A program made the translations under genes and the position numbers. DNA of 64,000 nt, from positions 2,108,001-2,172,000 of the forward strand of contig NZ_CP020042.1 in the NCBI RefSeq assembly GCF_002028425.1. The letters run 5' to 3'. Shown here piece by piece: positions 44,989-53,932 of this stretch; the first letter of the stretch is position 1; every line of letters begins with the position of its first letter. Below the pieces are notes generated by a model. The model did no database searches, had not been told where the DNA came from, and saw nothing but the letters and a program-made list of their open reading frames with translations. Source of the stretch: Streptomyces katrae. Lineage in GTDB: Bacteria; Actinomycetota; Actinomycetes; Streptomycetales; Streptomycetaceae.

Positions 44989-47033
44989 CCGGGCGCCCCG
45001 CCAGACGTCCGGCCCCGCCGGCCGGTGCCACCCGCGCGCAGCCGGACGCCCCCCGGTGGGCCGCGGCCCGGCGCACCCCGGCGGGGACCGGCGTGCGCAC
45101 CGAAGGCCCCGCGGCGGCACCCGGGGCGGAACTCGTACGGCTGACCTGGGCGCAGCCCGAGGACCTGGTCGGGCACGAGCTGCGGCAGGCCGCCGAGGAC
45201 GGCCGGGACGCCGGGCCGCTCCTGCGGGCCTGGCTGGCGGCGGGCGGCCACCCGGCCCCCGCCCGGGCCGGGGCCTCCCCCACCCCGGCCGGGCCGCAAC
45301 TGCGCGCCCTCGCCACCCGCCTCCTGGACGAACTCGCGGCCCTCCCGGTCCCGTCGGCCGCCGACGAGCCCACGTCCTGGCCCGCCATCCGCGCAACCTG
45401 GCCCCCCGCCACGGGCGACCGAAACGCGTCCGCACCCGCCGCCGCGCCCCACCGCTCGGCAGGCACAGAATCCCGACACCCCACCGCAGGCACGCACCCT
45501 CAACCGGCCGCCGCAGCGATGCCAGGACCCGCCCCGGCCCCCGGCCCGCACCCCCGGCCAGAGGCCATGCCGACCGGGTCGGAGACCCCGGCAGAGCCAG
45601 GGCGCGGGCACGCCCCGGACCGGGGCCCCAGCCCACGCACCCGGCCCCAACCCGCACCGGCCGGTCAGACCGCCGCACCGGCGGAGCCGACCCCGCCGAC
45701 CAGCGCGGCCGACACCACGGGGCCCGGGCGACCCGCCCTGCCGCACACGACCCGCCCCGACACGGACCCGGAACGGCCCGCCCGGCCAGAGGCCGTGCCG
45801 GTCGGGGCGGAGACCCCGGCAGGGCCGGGCGGCCACGCCCCGGAGCGGGGTCCCGGCCCGTGCGCCCGGACCGGCGCCGGGCCGGGCGGCCAGGCCGCGG
45901 CGACCGCCTGTTTTCGTACCCGGCCGCGGGGCGCGGCCGCGGCGGAGCCCGGCGAGGGGGCCGGGGCCGTCGATCCGCTCCTGTGTGCCCGGCTGGAGGC
46001 CGCCTGGCTGGGGCGGGCCGTCGGGTGCGTCCTGGGGAAGCCCGTCGAGAAGCTGCCGCTCGACGGGATCCGGGCTCTGGCCCGGGCCGCCGGGAACTGG
46101 CCGCTCGACGACTGGTTCACCGCCCGCGGCGTCCCCGCGGAGCTCCTGGCCGCCTACCCGTGGAACCGCCGCTCCGCCGCCACCTCCCTCGCCGAGAACA
46201 TCGACGGCACGCCCGAGGACGACGACCTGAACCACCCCCTCCTCGGCCTGCTCCTCCTCCAGCGGCACGGCAGGCGCTTCACCACCGCCGACCTCGGCCG
46301 CCTCTGGCTCGACGAGCTCCCCGCCGGCCGGGCCTTCACCGCCGAACGGATCGCGTACCGCAACCTGCTCCTCGGCCTGGAGCCCCCGCTCACCGCGACC
46401 CACCACAACCCCTTCCGCGAGTGGATCGGCGCCCTGATCCGCGCCGACGTCCACGGCTGGACCAACCCCGGCGACCCGGCCGCCGCCGCCGAGCAGGCCT
46501 GGCGGGACGCCGTCCTCAGCCACACCTCCACCGGCGTCCACGCCGCCCTCTTCGCCGCCGCCACCCTCGCGGAGGCGGCCTCCGGCCGGGCCGACGTGCA
46601 CGGCGCCCTGCGGGCCGGACTGGCCGTCGTACCGCCCCGCTCCCGCCTCGCGGAAGCCGTCCGCTTCGGGATCCGCACCGCCCGCGCGGAGGCCGGCTTC
46701 GAGCGGGTCGTGGACCTGCTGCACGCCCGTTACGGCGGCTACCACTGGGTGCACGCCCTGCCCAACACCGCCCTGATCGCCGCTGCCCTCACCCACGCCG
46801 ACGGGGACTTCACCCGTTCCGTGTGCGGCGCGGTGTCCGGCGGCTGGGACACCGACTCCAACGGGGCCACCGCCGGCTCCGTCGCCGGGCTGCTGGCCGG
46901 CTCCGCCGACCGGATCCCCGAGCGGTGGACCGCGCCGCTGGGGAACCGCCTCTCCACCACCGTCGCCGGTTTCGACGGCGTCGGCTTCGACACCCTCGCC
47001 CGTCTCACCGCCCAGGAGGCAGCCCGACCATGA
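44985..47033 (+). CDS. ADP-ribosylglycohydrolase-family protein, ARH-4, with long N-terminal extension
   Basis: A 682-residue protein. The first 325 or so residues are Pro/Ala/Arg/Thr-rich, with a short ordered-looking block near 45-85 (ELVRLTWAQPEDLVGHELRQ). The ARH domain starts at LLCARLEAAWLGRAVGCVLG. Its first metal motif is the variant GTPEDDDLNHPLL, and the second SGGWDTDSNGATAGSVAGLL keeps DxDS. Homologues of this ARH subtype occur with ribokinase genes. The start overlaps the ARH-3 stop (ATGA), and the ribokinase ATG overlaps its own stop. Confidence 0.82.
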   Translation: MTGRPARRPAPPAGATRAQPDAPRWAAARRTPAGTGVRTEGPAAAPGAELVRLTWAQPEDLVGHELRQAAEDGRDAGPLLRAWLAAGGHPAPARAGASPTPAGPQLRALATRLLDELAALPVPSAADEPTSWPAIRATWPPATGDRNASAPAAAPHRSAGTESRHPTAGTHPQPAAAAMPGPAPAPGPHPRPEAMPTGSETPAEPGRGHAPDRGPSPRTRPQPAPAGQTAAPAEPTPPTSAADTTGPGRPALPHTTRPDTDPERPARPEAVPVGAETPAGPGGHAPERGPGPCARTGAGPGGQAAATACFRTRPRGAAAAEPGEGAGAVDPLLCARLEAAWLGRAVGCVLGKPVEKLPLDGIRALARAAGNWPLDDWFTARGVPAELLAAYPWNRRSAATSLAENIDGTPEDDDLNHPLLGLLLLQRHGRRFTTADLGRLWLDELPAGRAFTAERIAYRNLLLGLEPPLTATHHNPFREWIGALIRADVHGWTNPGDPAAAAEQAWRDAVLSHTSTGVHAALFAAATLAEAASGRADVHGALRAGLAVVPPRSRLAEAVRFGIRTARAEAGFERVVDLLHARYGGYHWVHALPNTALIAAALTHADGDFTRSVCGAVSGGWDTDSNGATAGSVAGLLAGSADRIPERWTAPLGNRLSTTVAGFDGVGFDTLARLTAQEAARP

Positions 47034-47971
47034 CGGCCATCGCCGTGCTCGGCAGTACCAACATGGACCTCGTCGCCTACGTCCCCAAGGCCCCGCACCC
47101 CGGGGAGACCGTCACCGGACGGGAGTTCCGCACCGTTCCCGGCGGCAAGGGGGCCAACCAGGCGGTGGCCGCCGCCCGCCTCGGCGGGCAGGTGGTGATG
47201 ATCGGCGCCGTCGGCGCGGACGAGTTCGGCGTCCAGCTGCGGGCGGCCCTCGCCGGGGCGGGGGTGGAGACCGCCGCCCTGCGCACCGTCGAGGGGGCCA
47301 GCGGCACCGCCCACATCACCGTGGACGACGAGGGGGCGAACAGCATCATCGTGATCCCCGGCGCCAACGGCCGCGTCACCGGCCTGGAGCCGGGCGACGA
47401 CTCCCGCATCGGCGCCGCCGACTGCCTGCTGCTCCAGCTCGAACTCCCCCTGGAGGCCGTCCTCGCCGGCGCCCGCGCCGCCCGCGCCCACGGGGTGCGC
47501 ACGGTCCTCACCCCGGCCCCGGTGCGGCCCCTGCCGCCCGAACTCCTCGCCGCCACCGACCTGCTGGTCCCCAACGAGCACGAGGCCGCCGCCCTGACCG
47601 GGCTGACCGACCCGCACCGGGCCGCGGAGGTGCTGCTGCGGGAGGTACCGGAGGTGGTGATCACCCTGGGGGCGGCGGGCTGCCTCCACGCGGCCCGGGG
47701 GCGTGAGCCGCTGACCGTGCCGGCGCCCCGGGTGCGGGCCGTGGACACCACCGCCGCCGGTGACACCTTCGTGGGGGCGCTCGCGGTGGCCCTCGGGGAG
47801 GGCCGGCCGGTGCCGGAGGCGCTGCGCTGGGCCTCGGTGGCGGCGTCCCTCTCGGTGCAGCGGCCGGGGGCGCAGTCCTCGATGCCGACGCGCACGGAGA
47901 CGGATGCCGCCGCCGCCCTGGCCGGGCCCCCGGGGGCGGAGCCCGGCCTCCCCCCGGGGGACCCCTCATGA
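47030..47971 (+). CDS. Ribokinase-like PfkB-family sugar kinase
   Basis: A 313-residue kinase. It opens IAVLGSTNMDLVAYVPKAPH and has the PfkB signature 1 GGKGANQAVAAARLGG. Signature 2, DTTAAGDTFVGALAVAL, carries the catalytic Asp and anion hole. It should phosphorylate ribose or a related furanose released by the ARH-type hydrolases encoded immediately upstream. ATG overlaps the ARH-4 stop. The closest well-known parallel is the E. coli yegU-yegV pair (ARH-family hydrolase plus PfkB kinase). Confidence 0.88.
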   Translation: MTAIAVLGSTNMDLVAYVPKAPHPGETVTGREFRTVPGGKGANQAVAAARLGGQVVMIGAVGADEFGVQLRAALAGAGVETAALRTVEGASGTAHITVDDEGANSIIVIPGANGRVTGLEPGDDSRIGAADCLLLQLELPLEAVLAGARAARAHGVRTVLTPAPVRPLPPELLAATDLLVPNEHEAAALTGLTDPHRAAEVLLREVPEVVITLGAAGCLHAARGREPLTVPAPRVRAVDTTAAGDTFVGALAVALGEGRPVPEALRWASVAASLSVQRPGAQSSMPTRTETDAAAALAGPPGAEPGLPPGDPS

Positions 47972-49233
47972 CCCCGGCCGGCCCGGACCCGGACCCGGAT
48001 CCCGGCCCGGCCCCCGCCCCCGGACCGGCCCCCGCCCCCGGCCCGGGTTCCGGACCCCTCGCCGGGCTGCGGGTGCTGGACCTGGCCACCCTGTTCGCCG
48101 GGCCCCTCGCCGCCACCCTGCTCGGGGACTTCGGGGCCGAGGTGGTAAAGGTCGAGCACCCCGGGCGGCCCGACCCCTCGCGCGGGCACGGCCCCGCCAA
48201 GGACGGGATCGGGCTGTGGTGGAAGCTGCTCGGGCGGAACAAGCGGACGATCACCCTCGACCTGTCCACCCCCGGCGGCCGGGACACCCTGCTGCGGCTG
48301 GCCGCCACCGCCGACGTCGTGGTCGAGAACTTCCGCCCGGGCACCCTGGAGAGGTGGGGCCTGGGCTGGCCCGAGCTGTCGGCCGCCAACCCCCGCCTCG
48401 TCCTGGCCCGGGTCACGGCCTTCGGCCAGCAGGGCCCGTACGCCCGCCGGCCCGGCTTCGGCACCCTCGCCGAGGCCATGAGCGGCTTCGCCGCGATCAC
48501 CGGCGAGCCGGACGGCCCGCCGACCCTGCCACCGTTCGGCCTCGCCGACTCCATCGCCGCCCTGACCTGCGCGTACGCCGTGATGACCGCGCTCGCCGGC
48601 CGGGAGCGGACCGGACACGGCCAGGTGGTGGACCTGGCGATCATCGAGCCGATCCTGACCGTGCTGGGCCCGCATCCGCTCTGGTACGACCAGCTCGGCT
48701 ACGTCCAGCCCCGCACCGGCAACCGTTCCGCGAACAACGCCCCCCGCAACACCTACCGCAGTGCGGACGGCCGCTGGCTGGCGGTGTCCGCGTCGGCGCA
48801 GTCCGTTGCCGGGCGGGTGGTCCGCCTGGTCGGGCGGCCCGAGCTGGCCGACGAGCCCTGGTTCGCCACCGGCGCCGGCCGGGCCGCGCACACGCACGTC
48901 CTCGACGAGGCGGTCGGCGGCTGGATCGGCCGCCACAAGGCGGAGGAGGTGGTCACGGCCTTCGAGGAGGCAGAGGCGGCCGTCGCCCTGGTCTACGACG
49001 TACGGGACGTGCTCGCCGACCCGCAGTTCGCGGCCCTCGGCACGGTCACCGAGGTCGAGGACCCCGAACTCGGCCTGCTGCGGATGCAGAACGTCCTCTT
49101 CCGGTTGTCGGAGACCCCCGGCGGGATCCGCTGGGCGGGCCGCCCGCACGGCGCGGACACCGAAGCCGTCCTGACCGAACTCGGCCTGACCCGGGCCGAG
49201 ATCACCGCTCTGCGCACGGAGGGTGCGTTGTGA
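47968..49233 (+). CDS. Class III (CaiB/BaiF) CoA-transferase
   Basis: A 421-residue enzyme after a Pro-rich lead of about 28 residues. Features are VLDLATLFAGPLAATLLGDF, EVVKVEHPG, KRTITLDL and the probable nucleophilic Asp in FGLADSIAAL near residue 194, then HGQVVDLAIIEP. It moves CoA between carboxylic acids. In this operon it probably activates a dicarboxylic or hydroxy acid for the lyase encoded next. The identity of donor and acceptor cannot be read. The gene overlaps both neighbours. Confidence 0.85.
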   Translation: MTPAGPDPDPDPGPAPAPGPAPAPGPGSGPLAGLRVLDLATLFAGPLAATLLGDFGAEVVKVEHPGRPDPSRGHGPAKDGIGLWWKLLGRNKRTITLDLSTPGGRDTLLRLAATADVVVENFRPGTLERWGLGWPELSAANPRLVLARVTAFGQQGPYARRPGFGTLAEAMSGFAAITGEPDGPPTLPPFGLADSIAALTCAYAVMTALAGRERTGHGQVVDLAIIEPILTVLGPHPLWYDQLGYVQPRTGNRSANNAPRNTYRSADGRWLAVSASAQSVAGRVVRLVGRPELADEPWFATGAGRAAHTHVLDEAVGGWIGRHKAEEVVTAFEEAEAAVALVYDVRDVLADPQFAALGTVTEVEDPELGLLRMQNVLFRLSETPGGIRWAGRPHGADTEAVLTELGLTRAEITALRTEGAL

Positions 49234-50039
49234 TCCTGACCTGGCTTTACGCACCCGGGGACCGCCCGGCGGTGGTGGAGAAGGCCCTGCGCTGCGGGGC
49301 GGACGCCGTGATCGTGGACCTGGAGGACTCGGTGTCGGCCTCCCGTAAGGAGTACGCCCGCGCCGCCACCGCCGAGCTCCTCGCCGAACGCCCGCCGGTG
49401 CCGGTACACGTCCGGGTGAACGCCCTGGGTTCCCCCTGGGCCGGGGCCGACCTCACGGCACTGGCCCGCCTGCGCGGGCTGGCGGGGCTGCGGCTGCCGA
49501 AGGTCGACGCCCCGGAGCAGATCGTCCGCGTCGCGGACCGGACGGGCGGGGTGCCGCTGTACGCGCTGCTGGAGTCCGCGCTGGGGGTGGAGCGGGCGTA
49601 CGACATCGCCCGCGCGCACCCTTCCCTGCAGGGGCTGACCCTGGGCGAGGCGGACCTCTGCGCGGACCTCGGGGTGTGTGCGGAGGGCGGGCTCGACTGG
49701 CCGCGCTCCAGGGTGGTCGTGGCCGCCCGGGCCGCCGGGCTGGCGCCGCCGGCGCAGTCGGTGTTCCCGGACATCCGGGACCTGGAGGCACTGGCCGCGT
49801 CCTGCGCGCGGGGGCGTTCGCTGGGGTTCCTGGGGCGGGCGGCGATCCACCCCCGGCAGCTGCCGGTGATCGAGCGGGCGTTCCTTCCGCGGCCGGAGGA
49901 GGTCACCGCGGCGCAGGAGGTCGTCACGGCGGCCCGGGCCGCGCCCGGTGCCCTGGCCCTCCCGGACGGCCGCTTCATCGACCCCGCGGTCGTGGCGGCC
50001 GCCCACCGCACCCTCTCCCTGTCCCAGCGCCCCCGCTGA
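49230..50039 (+). CDS. HpcH/HpaI aldolase/citrate lyase-family protein (CitE-like)
   Basis: A 269-residue TIM-barrel lyase. It opens TWLYAPGDRPAVVEKALRCG, followed by VIVDLEDSVSASRK, and has the metal-site segments LLESALGVERAYDIA and GLTLGEADLCADLG, with Glu and Asp Mg2+ ligands. Such proteins cleave malyl-, citramalyl- or related hydroxyacyl-CoA. Together with the CoA-transferase it resembles an activation-then-cleavage route. GTG overlaps the preceding stop. The last 74 bases are repeated downstream (50157-50230) without a stop codon. Confidence 0.86.
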   Translation: MILTWLYAPGDRPAVVEKALRCGADAVIVDLEDSVSASRKEYARAATAELLAERPPVPVHVRVNALGSPWAGADLTALARLRGLAGLRLPKVDAPEQIVRVADRTGGVPLYALLESALGVERAYDIARAHPSLQGLTLGEADLCADLGVCAEGGLDWPRSRVVVAARAAGLAPPAQSVFPDIRDLEALAASCARGRSLGFLGRAAIHPRQLPVIERAFLPRPEEVTAAQEVVTAARAAPGALALPDGRFIDPAVVAAAHRTLSLSQRPR

Positions 50040-50287
50040 CCCCCCACCCGGCCCGGCCTGGCCCCCTTGCCCGGCACCGCCCGCCCCACATGTCCCGGGC
50101 CCGACCTGGCACGCCTCCTGCCCGGCCCGGGCGGCCCCGGGGCCCTCGCGCTCCCCGACGGCCGCTTCATCGACCCCGCGGTCGTGGCGGCCGCCCACCG
50201 CACCCTCTCCCTGTCCCAGCGCCCCCGCTGCCCCCCCCCCCCCCCCCCCCGGCCCGGCCTGGCCCCCTTGCCCGGCACGGCCCGCCC
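49965..50287. repeat. Tandem duplication of the citE-like 3' end with a 20-C tract
   Basis: Bases 49965-50038 recur exactly at 50157-50230 (74 of 74), and 50050-50077 recur at 50251-50278. The copies are 192 and then 201 bases apart. Where copy 1 has the stop TGA and a short C-rich linker of 11 bases, copy 2 has 20 consecutive C (50231-50250). This occupies the first half of the 719-base gap before lgt; no gene is supported here. Confidence 0.85.
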
Positions 50288-50329
50288 CCGCAGGGCCCCG
50301 ATCGGCGCGGGCCGACCGCGGCCCTGCGG

Positions 50330-50685
50330 GGCTGGTCTCCTACCCGCCCTTCCACCGTTCCCAGGAGCGCCGCCCCTGACCTCCAGCTACCGCTGGGAGG
50401 CGCCGGCGGGGCTGGAGCGTCCCTGGGCTCCGCCCCGGACCCCGTGCCGGGCGCTGCGCGCCCAGGGCGTTCAAGCGCCGCGCGGGCTGGAATTTCGCTG
50501 CGCGAAATCCGGCCGCGGTAAGGCCGCAGCCGACGGACCGGCCGCGCCGAATCCAGCCCCGCCGGCGTTTGAGGCGCTGGGGGAGGGTCTGGGGGCGGAG
50601 CCCCCAGGGAGCGGGCGAAGTGGGGGTCCCCCCGGACGGAGTCTGGGGGAGGGTAGGGGACCTCCGCCCCGCACAGCGGCACCCC
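50330..50685. repeat. Dispersed palindromic intergenic repeat, copy 2
   Basis: A large imperfect palindrome: CTCCTACCCGCCCTTCC near 50337 mirrors GGAGGGTAGGGGACC near 50647. GGGCTCCGCCCCGGACCCC near 50408 mirrors GGGTCTGGGGGCGGAGCCCC near 50585. The same modules appear in the same order at 6268-6525. A central ATTTCGCTGCGCGAAAT palindrome lies at about 50490. No coding is supported. Confidence 0.65.
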
Positions 50686-50713
50686 GCACCCCGCAACTGC
50701 CACCCGGCACGCC

Positions 50714-50748
50714 GAAGGGGGCGCCGCACCCGGTGCGGCGCCCCCTTC
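50714..50748 (-). terminator. 17-bp hairpin after lgt
   Basis: GAAGGGGGCGCCGCACC (50714-50730) is fully complementary to 50732-50748, so the real loop is formed by opening the top pairs. It lies 11 bases past the lgt stop codon. Confidence 0.85.
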
Positions 50749-50758
50749 GGGCGGGTCG

Positions 50759-51946
50759 TCAGCTCTTGTCGGACTCCGGGCCCGCGTCCGCGCCGGCCTT
50801 GGTCAGCCCGACCGGCTTCGCGTCGGCCTTGTCGTCTCCCGGTCCCGCAGCGGCACCGGCGGCGCCCTCCGGCGTCGCCGCCTCAGCCCCGGCGGCGGCG
50901 TCGGACTTCGCAACCTCAGCCCCCGCGAGGGCACCCGGCTTCGCAGCCCCAGCCCCGGCGGCGGCCTCCGGCTTCGCGTCCCCGGCTCCGGCCTCCGCGC
51001 CCGCGGCCCCGGCGGCGGCCTCCGGCTTCGCGTCTTCCGCCCCGGCAGCGGCCGGCTTCGCCTCGGCGGCATCGGCGGCCCCGGCCTGCGCAGCAGCCGG
51101 CGTTTCGTCCCCGGAACCCCCGGCGCCCCCGGCAGGTTCCGGCTCCACGACCGTCTCCCGCCCCGGCCGCAGCTTCGCGGAGAGGACGAAGTAGACGACC
51201 GCGAGGACGAAGACCACGATGGCCGTCCACACGTTCAGACGGAGGCCCAGGATGTGGTGCGCCTCGTCGACCCGCATGTACTCGATCCAGACCCGCCCCG
51301 AGCAGTACGCCGCCACGTACAGGGCGAAGGCCCGCCCGTGCCCGAGCTTGAAACGGCGGTCGGCCCAGATGACCAGGGCGGCGACGCCCAGGCACCACAG
51401 GGACTCGTACAGGAAGGTCGGGTGGTAGAGGCCGGCGACCCGGTTCGGGCCCTCGCTGATCTTCAGCGCCCACGGCAGATCGGTAGGGCGCCCGTACAGC
51501 TCCTGGTTGAACCAGTTGCCCCAGCGGCCGAAGGCCTGGGCGACGGCGATGCCGGGGGCCAGGGCGTCGGCCCAGGCGGGCAGCGGGATGCCGCGCAGCC
51601 GGCAGCCGATCCAGGCTCCCACCGCGCCGAGCGCGATCGCGCCCCAGATACCGAGGCCGCCCTCCCAGATCTTGAAGGCGTCGACCCAGTCCCGGCCTTC
51701 GCCGAAGTAGAGCTGGTAGTCGGTGATCACGTGGTAGAGGCGACCGCCGACCAGGCCGAACGGCACCGCCCACACGGCGATGTCCGCGACCGTGCCCGGC
51801 TTTCCGCCGCGCGCGATCCACCGCTTGTTGCCGAGCCAGACGGCGACGAAGACGCCGATGATGATGCAGAACGCGTAGCCGCGGAGCGGGATCGGTCCGA
51901 GATGGATCACGCCGGTCGACGGACTGGGGATGTAAGCAAGGGTCAT
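50759..51946 (-). CDS. lgt: Prolipoprotein diacylglyceryl transferase with Ala-rich tail
   Basis: A 395-residue membrane enzyme that transfers diacylglycerol from phosphatidylglycerol to the lipobox Cys of prelipoproteins. The first 260 residues hold seven hydrophobic segments. Signature elements are GGRLYHVITDYQLYF, WEGGLGIWGAI and GRWGNWFNQELYGRPTDLPW. The last 130 residues are a charged Ala/Pro/Lys/Glu repeat tail (AKPEAAAGA-type units) absent from short homologues. ATG 51946 gives the canonical N-terminus MTLAYIPSPSTGVIHLGPIP; the longer open frame upstream is not used. A hairpin follows the stop. Confidence 0.96.
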   Translation of the reverse strand: MTLAYIPSPSTGVIHLGPIPLRGYAFCIIIGVFVAVWLGNKRWIARGGKPGTVADIAVWAVPFGLVGGRLYHVITDYQLYFGEGRDWVDAFKIWEGGLGIWGAIALGAVGAWIGCRLRGIPLPAWADALAPGIAVAQAFGRWGNWFNQELYGRPTDLPWALKISEGPNRVAGLYHPTFLYESLWCLGVAALVIWADRRFKLGHGRAFALYVAAYCSGRVWIEYMRVDEAHHILGLRLNVWTAIVVFVLAVVYFVLSAKLRPGRETVVEPEPAGGAGGSGDETPAAAQAGAADAAEAKPAAAGAEDAKPEAAAGAAGAEAGAGDAKPEAAAGAGAAKPGALAGAEVAKSDAAAGAEAATPEGAAGAAAGPGDDKADAKPVGLTKAGADAGPESDKS

Positions 51947-52035
51947 GGCAAGGCTGACGCTACCCTGCCGGGCGGTGGCCACCGCAACCCGCCCGGCAAG
52001 CTGAAACCAAAACCACACACGGCCGTCGCCGCGCC

Positions 52036-53025
52036 TCAGTCCTCCGTAGTCTCCTTGGACACCGTCTTCGAGCCGGGCGAAGAGACCGAAGCACCCGAAG
52101 AGCCCGAAGAGCCCGATGTACCCGAAGAGCCCGACGAGCGCGTGGTGCCCGACTTCGCCGTCGAGCCGGACTTCCCGGAGGAGGAGGCCGAAGGGGACGC
52201 CGACGCCGAGGCGGAAGCCGACGGCTTCGGGGTCACGCCGGCGTTGGCCTCGACCTTTTCCTTCAGCTTCTGCGGGGTCAGCGGGTTGGCCTGGTCTCCG
52301 AAGATGTCCTTGCCGTCGAGCAGGACGGTCGGCGTCCCCTTGAACTTTCCGGCGCGGAAGGCCTCGTGCGACTTGGCGACCCAGCTGTTGTGGGTGCCGT
52401 TCTCCACGCAGGAGCGGAAGGCGGGGGTGTCGAGTCCACCGACTTTCCCGGACAGTTCCAGAAGCTTGGCGTTCTTGCTGTAGGCGTCGTCCGTCTCCTG
52501 CGGCTGGTTCACGAAGAGCACGTCGTGGTACGCGCCGAACTTGCCGGCGTCCTGCGCGCAGGCCGCCGCATTCGCCGCGTTCAGCGAGCCGGTGCCGCGC
52601 ATGTTGCCGTCGATGAGGGTCACCAGGTGGTACTCGATCTTGAGCAGCCCCCTGTTCTCCAGGTCGTGGAGGGTGTCCCGGTAGTTGTCCTCGAAGGCCT
52701 TGCAGGCGGGGCAGCGGAAGTCCTCCCAGACCGTGAGGGTGGACTTGGCGCCGTCCTTGCCGGTCTGGATGGCGAGCGCGTCCTTGCCGGTGGCGCCCGA
52801 GGGGGCCGCGACGGGTCCCTTGGCGGTCTTGTCGCCCTTGCCGGTGTTGGCCGCGATCACGCCGACGACAGCGGCCAGGCCGAGGACGCCGACCACCGCC
52901 CCGCCGACCACGAGGGCGCGCCTGCGCTTGTCCTTCTTCTTCTGCTGCTCGCGCTCCGCCTGGAGTCGCTCCCGGGCCGATCGTTTCGTCACATCGCGGT
53001 TCGCACCGTCGTTCTTCTCGCTCAC
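52036..53025 (-). CDS. Membrane-anchored DsbA-like thiol-disulfide oxidoreductase
   Basis: A 329-residue protein with a Lys/Arg-rich cytosolic start (residues about 12-40) and a single transmembrane helix (ALVVGGAVVGVLGLAAVVGV). The extracellular thioredoxin-fold domain has the redox motif DFRCPACKAFE near residue 112 and the cis-Pro loop KGTPTVLLDGK. The C-terminal 65 residues are Ser/Gly/Thr/Lys-rich and disordered. It likely forms or shuffles disulfides in exported proteins. GTG 53025 is chosen where homology starts. It sits between the trp terminator and lgt and may share a transcript with lgt. Confidence 0.87.
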   Translation of the reverse strand: MSEKNDGANRDVTKRSARERLQAEREQQKKKDKRRRALVVGGAVVGVLGLAAVVGVIAANTGKGDKTAKGPVAAPSGATGKDALAIQTGKDGAKSTLTVWEDFRCPACKAFEDNYRDTLHDLENRGLLKIEYHLVTLIDGNMRGTGSLNAANAAACAQDAGKFGAYHDVLFVNQPQETDDAYSKNAKLLELSGKVGGLDTPAFRSCVENGTHNSWVAKSHEAFRAGKFKGTPTVLLDGKDIFGDQANPLTPQKLKEKVEANAGVTPKPSASASASASPSASSSGKSGSTAKSGTTRSSGSSGTSGSSGSSGASVSSPGSKTVSKETTED

Positions 53026-53040
53026 GTTCCGCCAAACGAA

Positions 53041-53068
53041 GCAGGGAGGCACTCGCGTGCCTCCCTGC
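53041..53068 (-). terminator. Rho-independent terminator of the trp genes
   Basis: A perfect 12-bp stem GCAGGGAGGCAC/GTGCCTCCCTGC with loop GCGA, followed on the minus strand by TTCGTTT. It lies between the trpA stop and the DsbA-like gene. Confidence 0.88.
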
Positions 53069-53120
53069 TCCCGATTCCACCCGATCGGGCTACAGAACCC
53101 CGGTAAGGGCCCGCCCGGCG

Positions 53121-53932
53121 TCAGGACCTGCGTACGCCTTCCGCCAGGTCGCCCGCCAGCGCCCGCACGGCCTCCAGGCCCGCGGGCAGGTCCGGGGCGT
53201 CCAGCAGCAGCTTGACGAAGGCCGAGCCGACGATCACACCGTCGGCGAAGCCCGCGACCTGCTTGGCCTGCGCGGCGTTGGAGACGCCCAGGCCGACGCA
53301 GACCGGCAGCTCGGTCGTGGCGCGGGTGCGGCGGACCAGTTCCTGGGCCTCCTGGCCGACCGACTCGCGGGTGCCGGTGACCCCCATGAGGGAGGCGGCG
53401 TAGACGAAGCCGGAGCCGGCCGCGGTGATGGTGGCCAGGCGCTCGTCCTTGCTGCTGGGGGCCACGACGAAGACGGTCGCCAGACCGTGCTTGGCCGCGT
53501 GCTCGCGCCACAGGGCGGACTCCTGGACCGGCAGGTCGGGCAGGATGCAGCCCGCGCCGCCCGCCGCGGCCAGCTCGGCGGTGAACCGCTCGACGCCGTA
53601 GCGGTCGATGGGGTTCCAGTACGTCATGACCAGGATCGGGACCCCGGTGGCCTCGTAGGCCTCGCGCACGGTGCGCATCACGTCGGCGATCTTGACGCCG
53701 CCGCGCAGGGCGATGTCGTCGGCGGTCTGGATGACGGCGCCGTCCAGGACCGGGTCGCTGTGCGGCAGGCCGATCTCGACCACGTCGGCTCCGCCGGCGA
53801 TGACGGCCTTGACGGCCTCGATGCCGCCGTCCACGGTCGGGAACCCGGCCGGGAGGTAGGCGACGAGGGCGGCGCGGTCCTCGGACTTGGCCTTGGCGAG
53901 GGTCGAGGCCAGCAGTTCCAGGTTTCCGGTGC

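Noticed and set aside
53041..53068. A riboswitch before the DsbA-like gene
   Set aside because: It is a simple perfect stem followed by a T-rich stretch just after trpA, which fits a terminator better.
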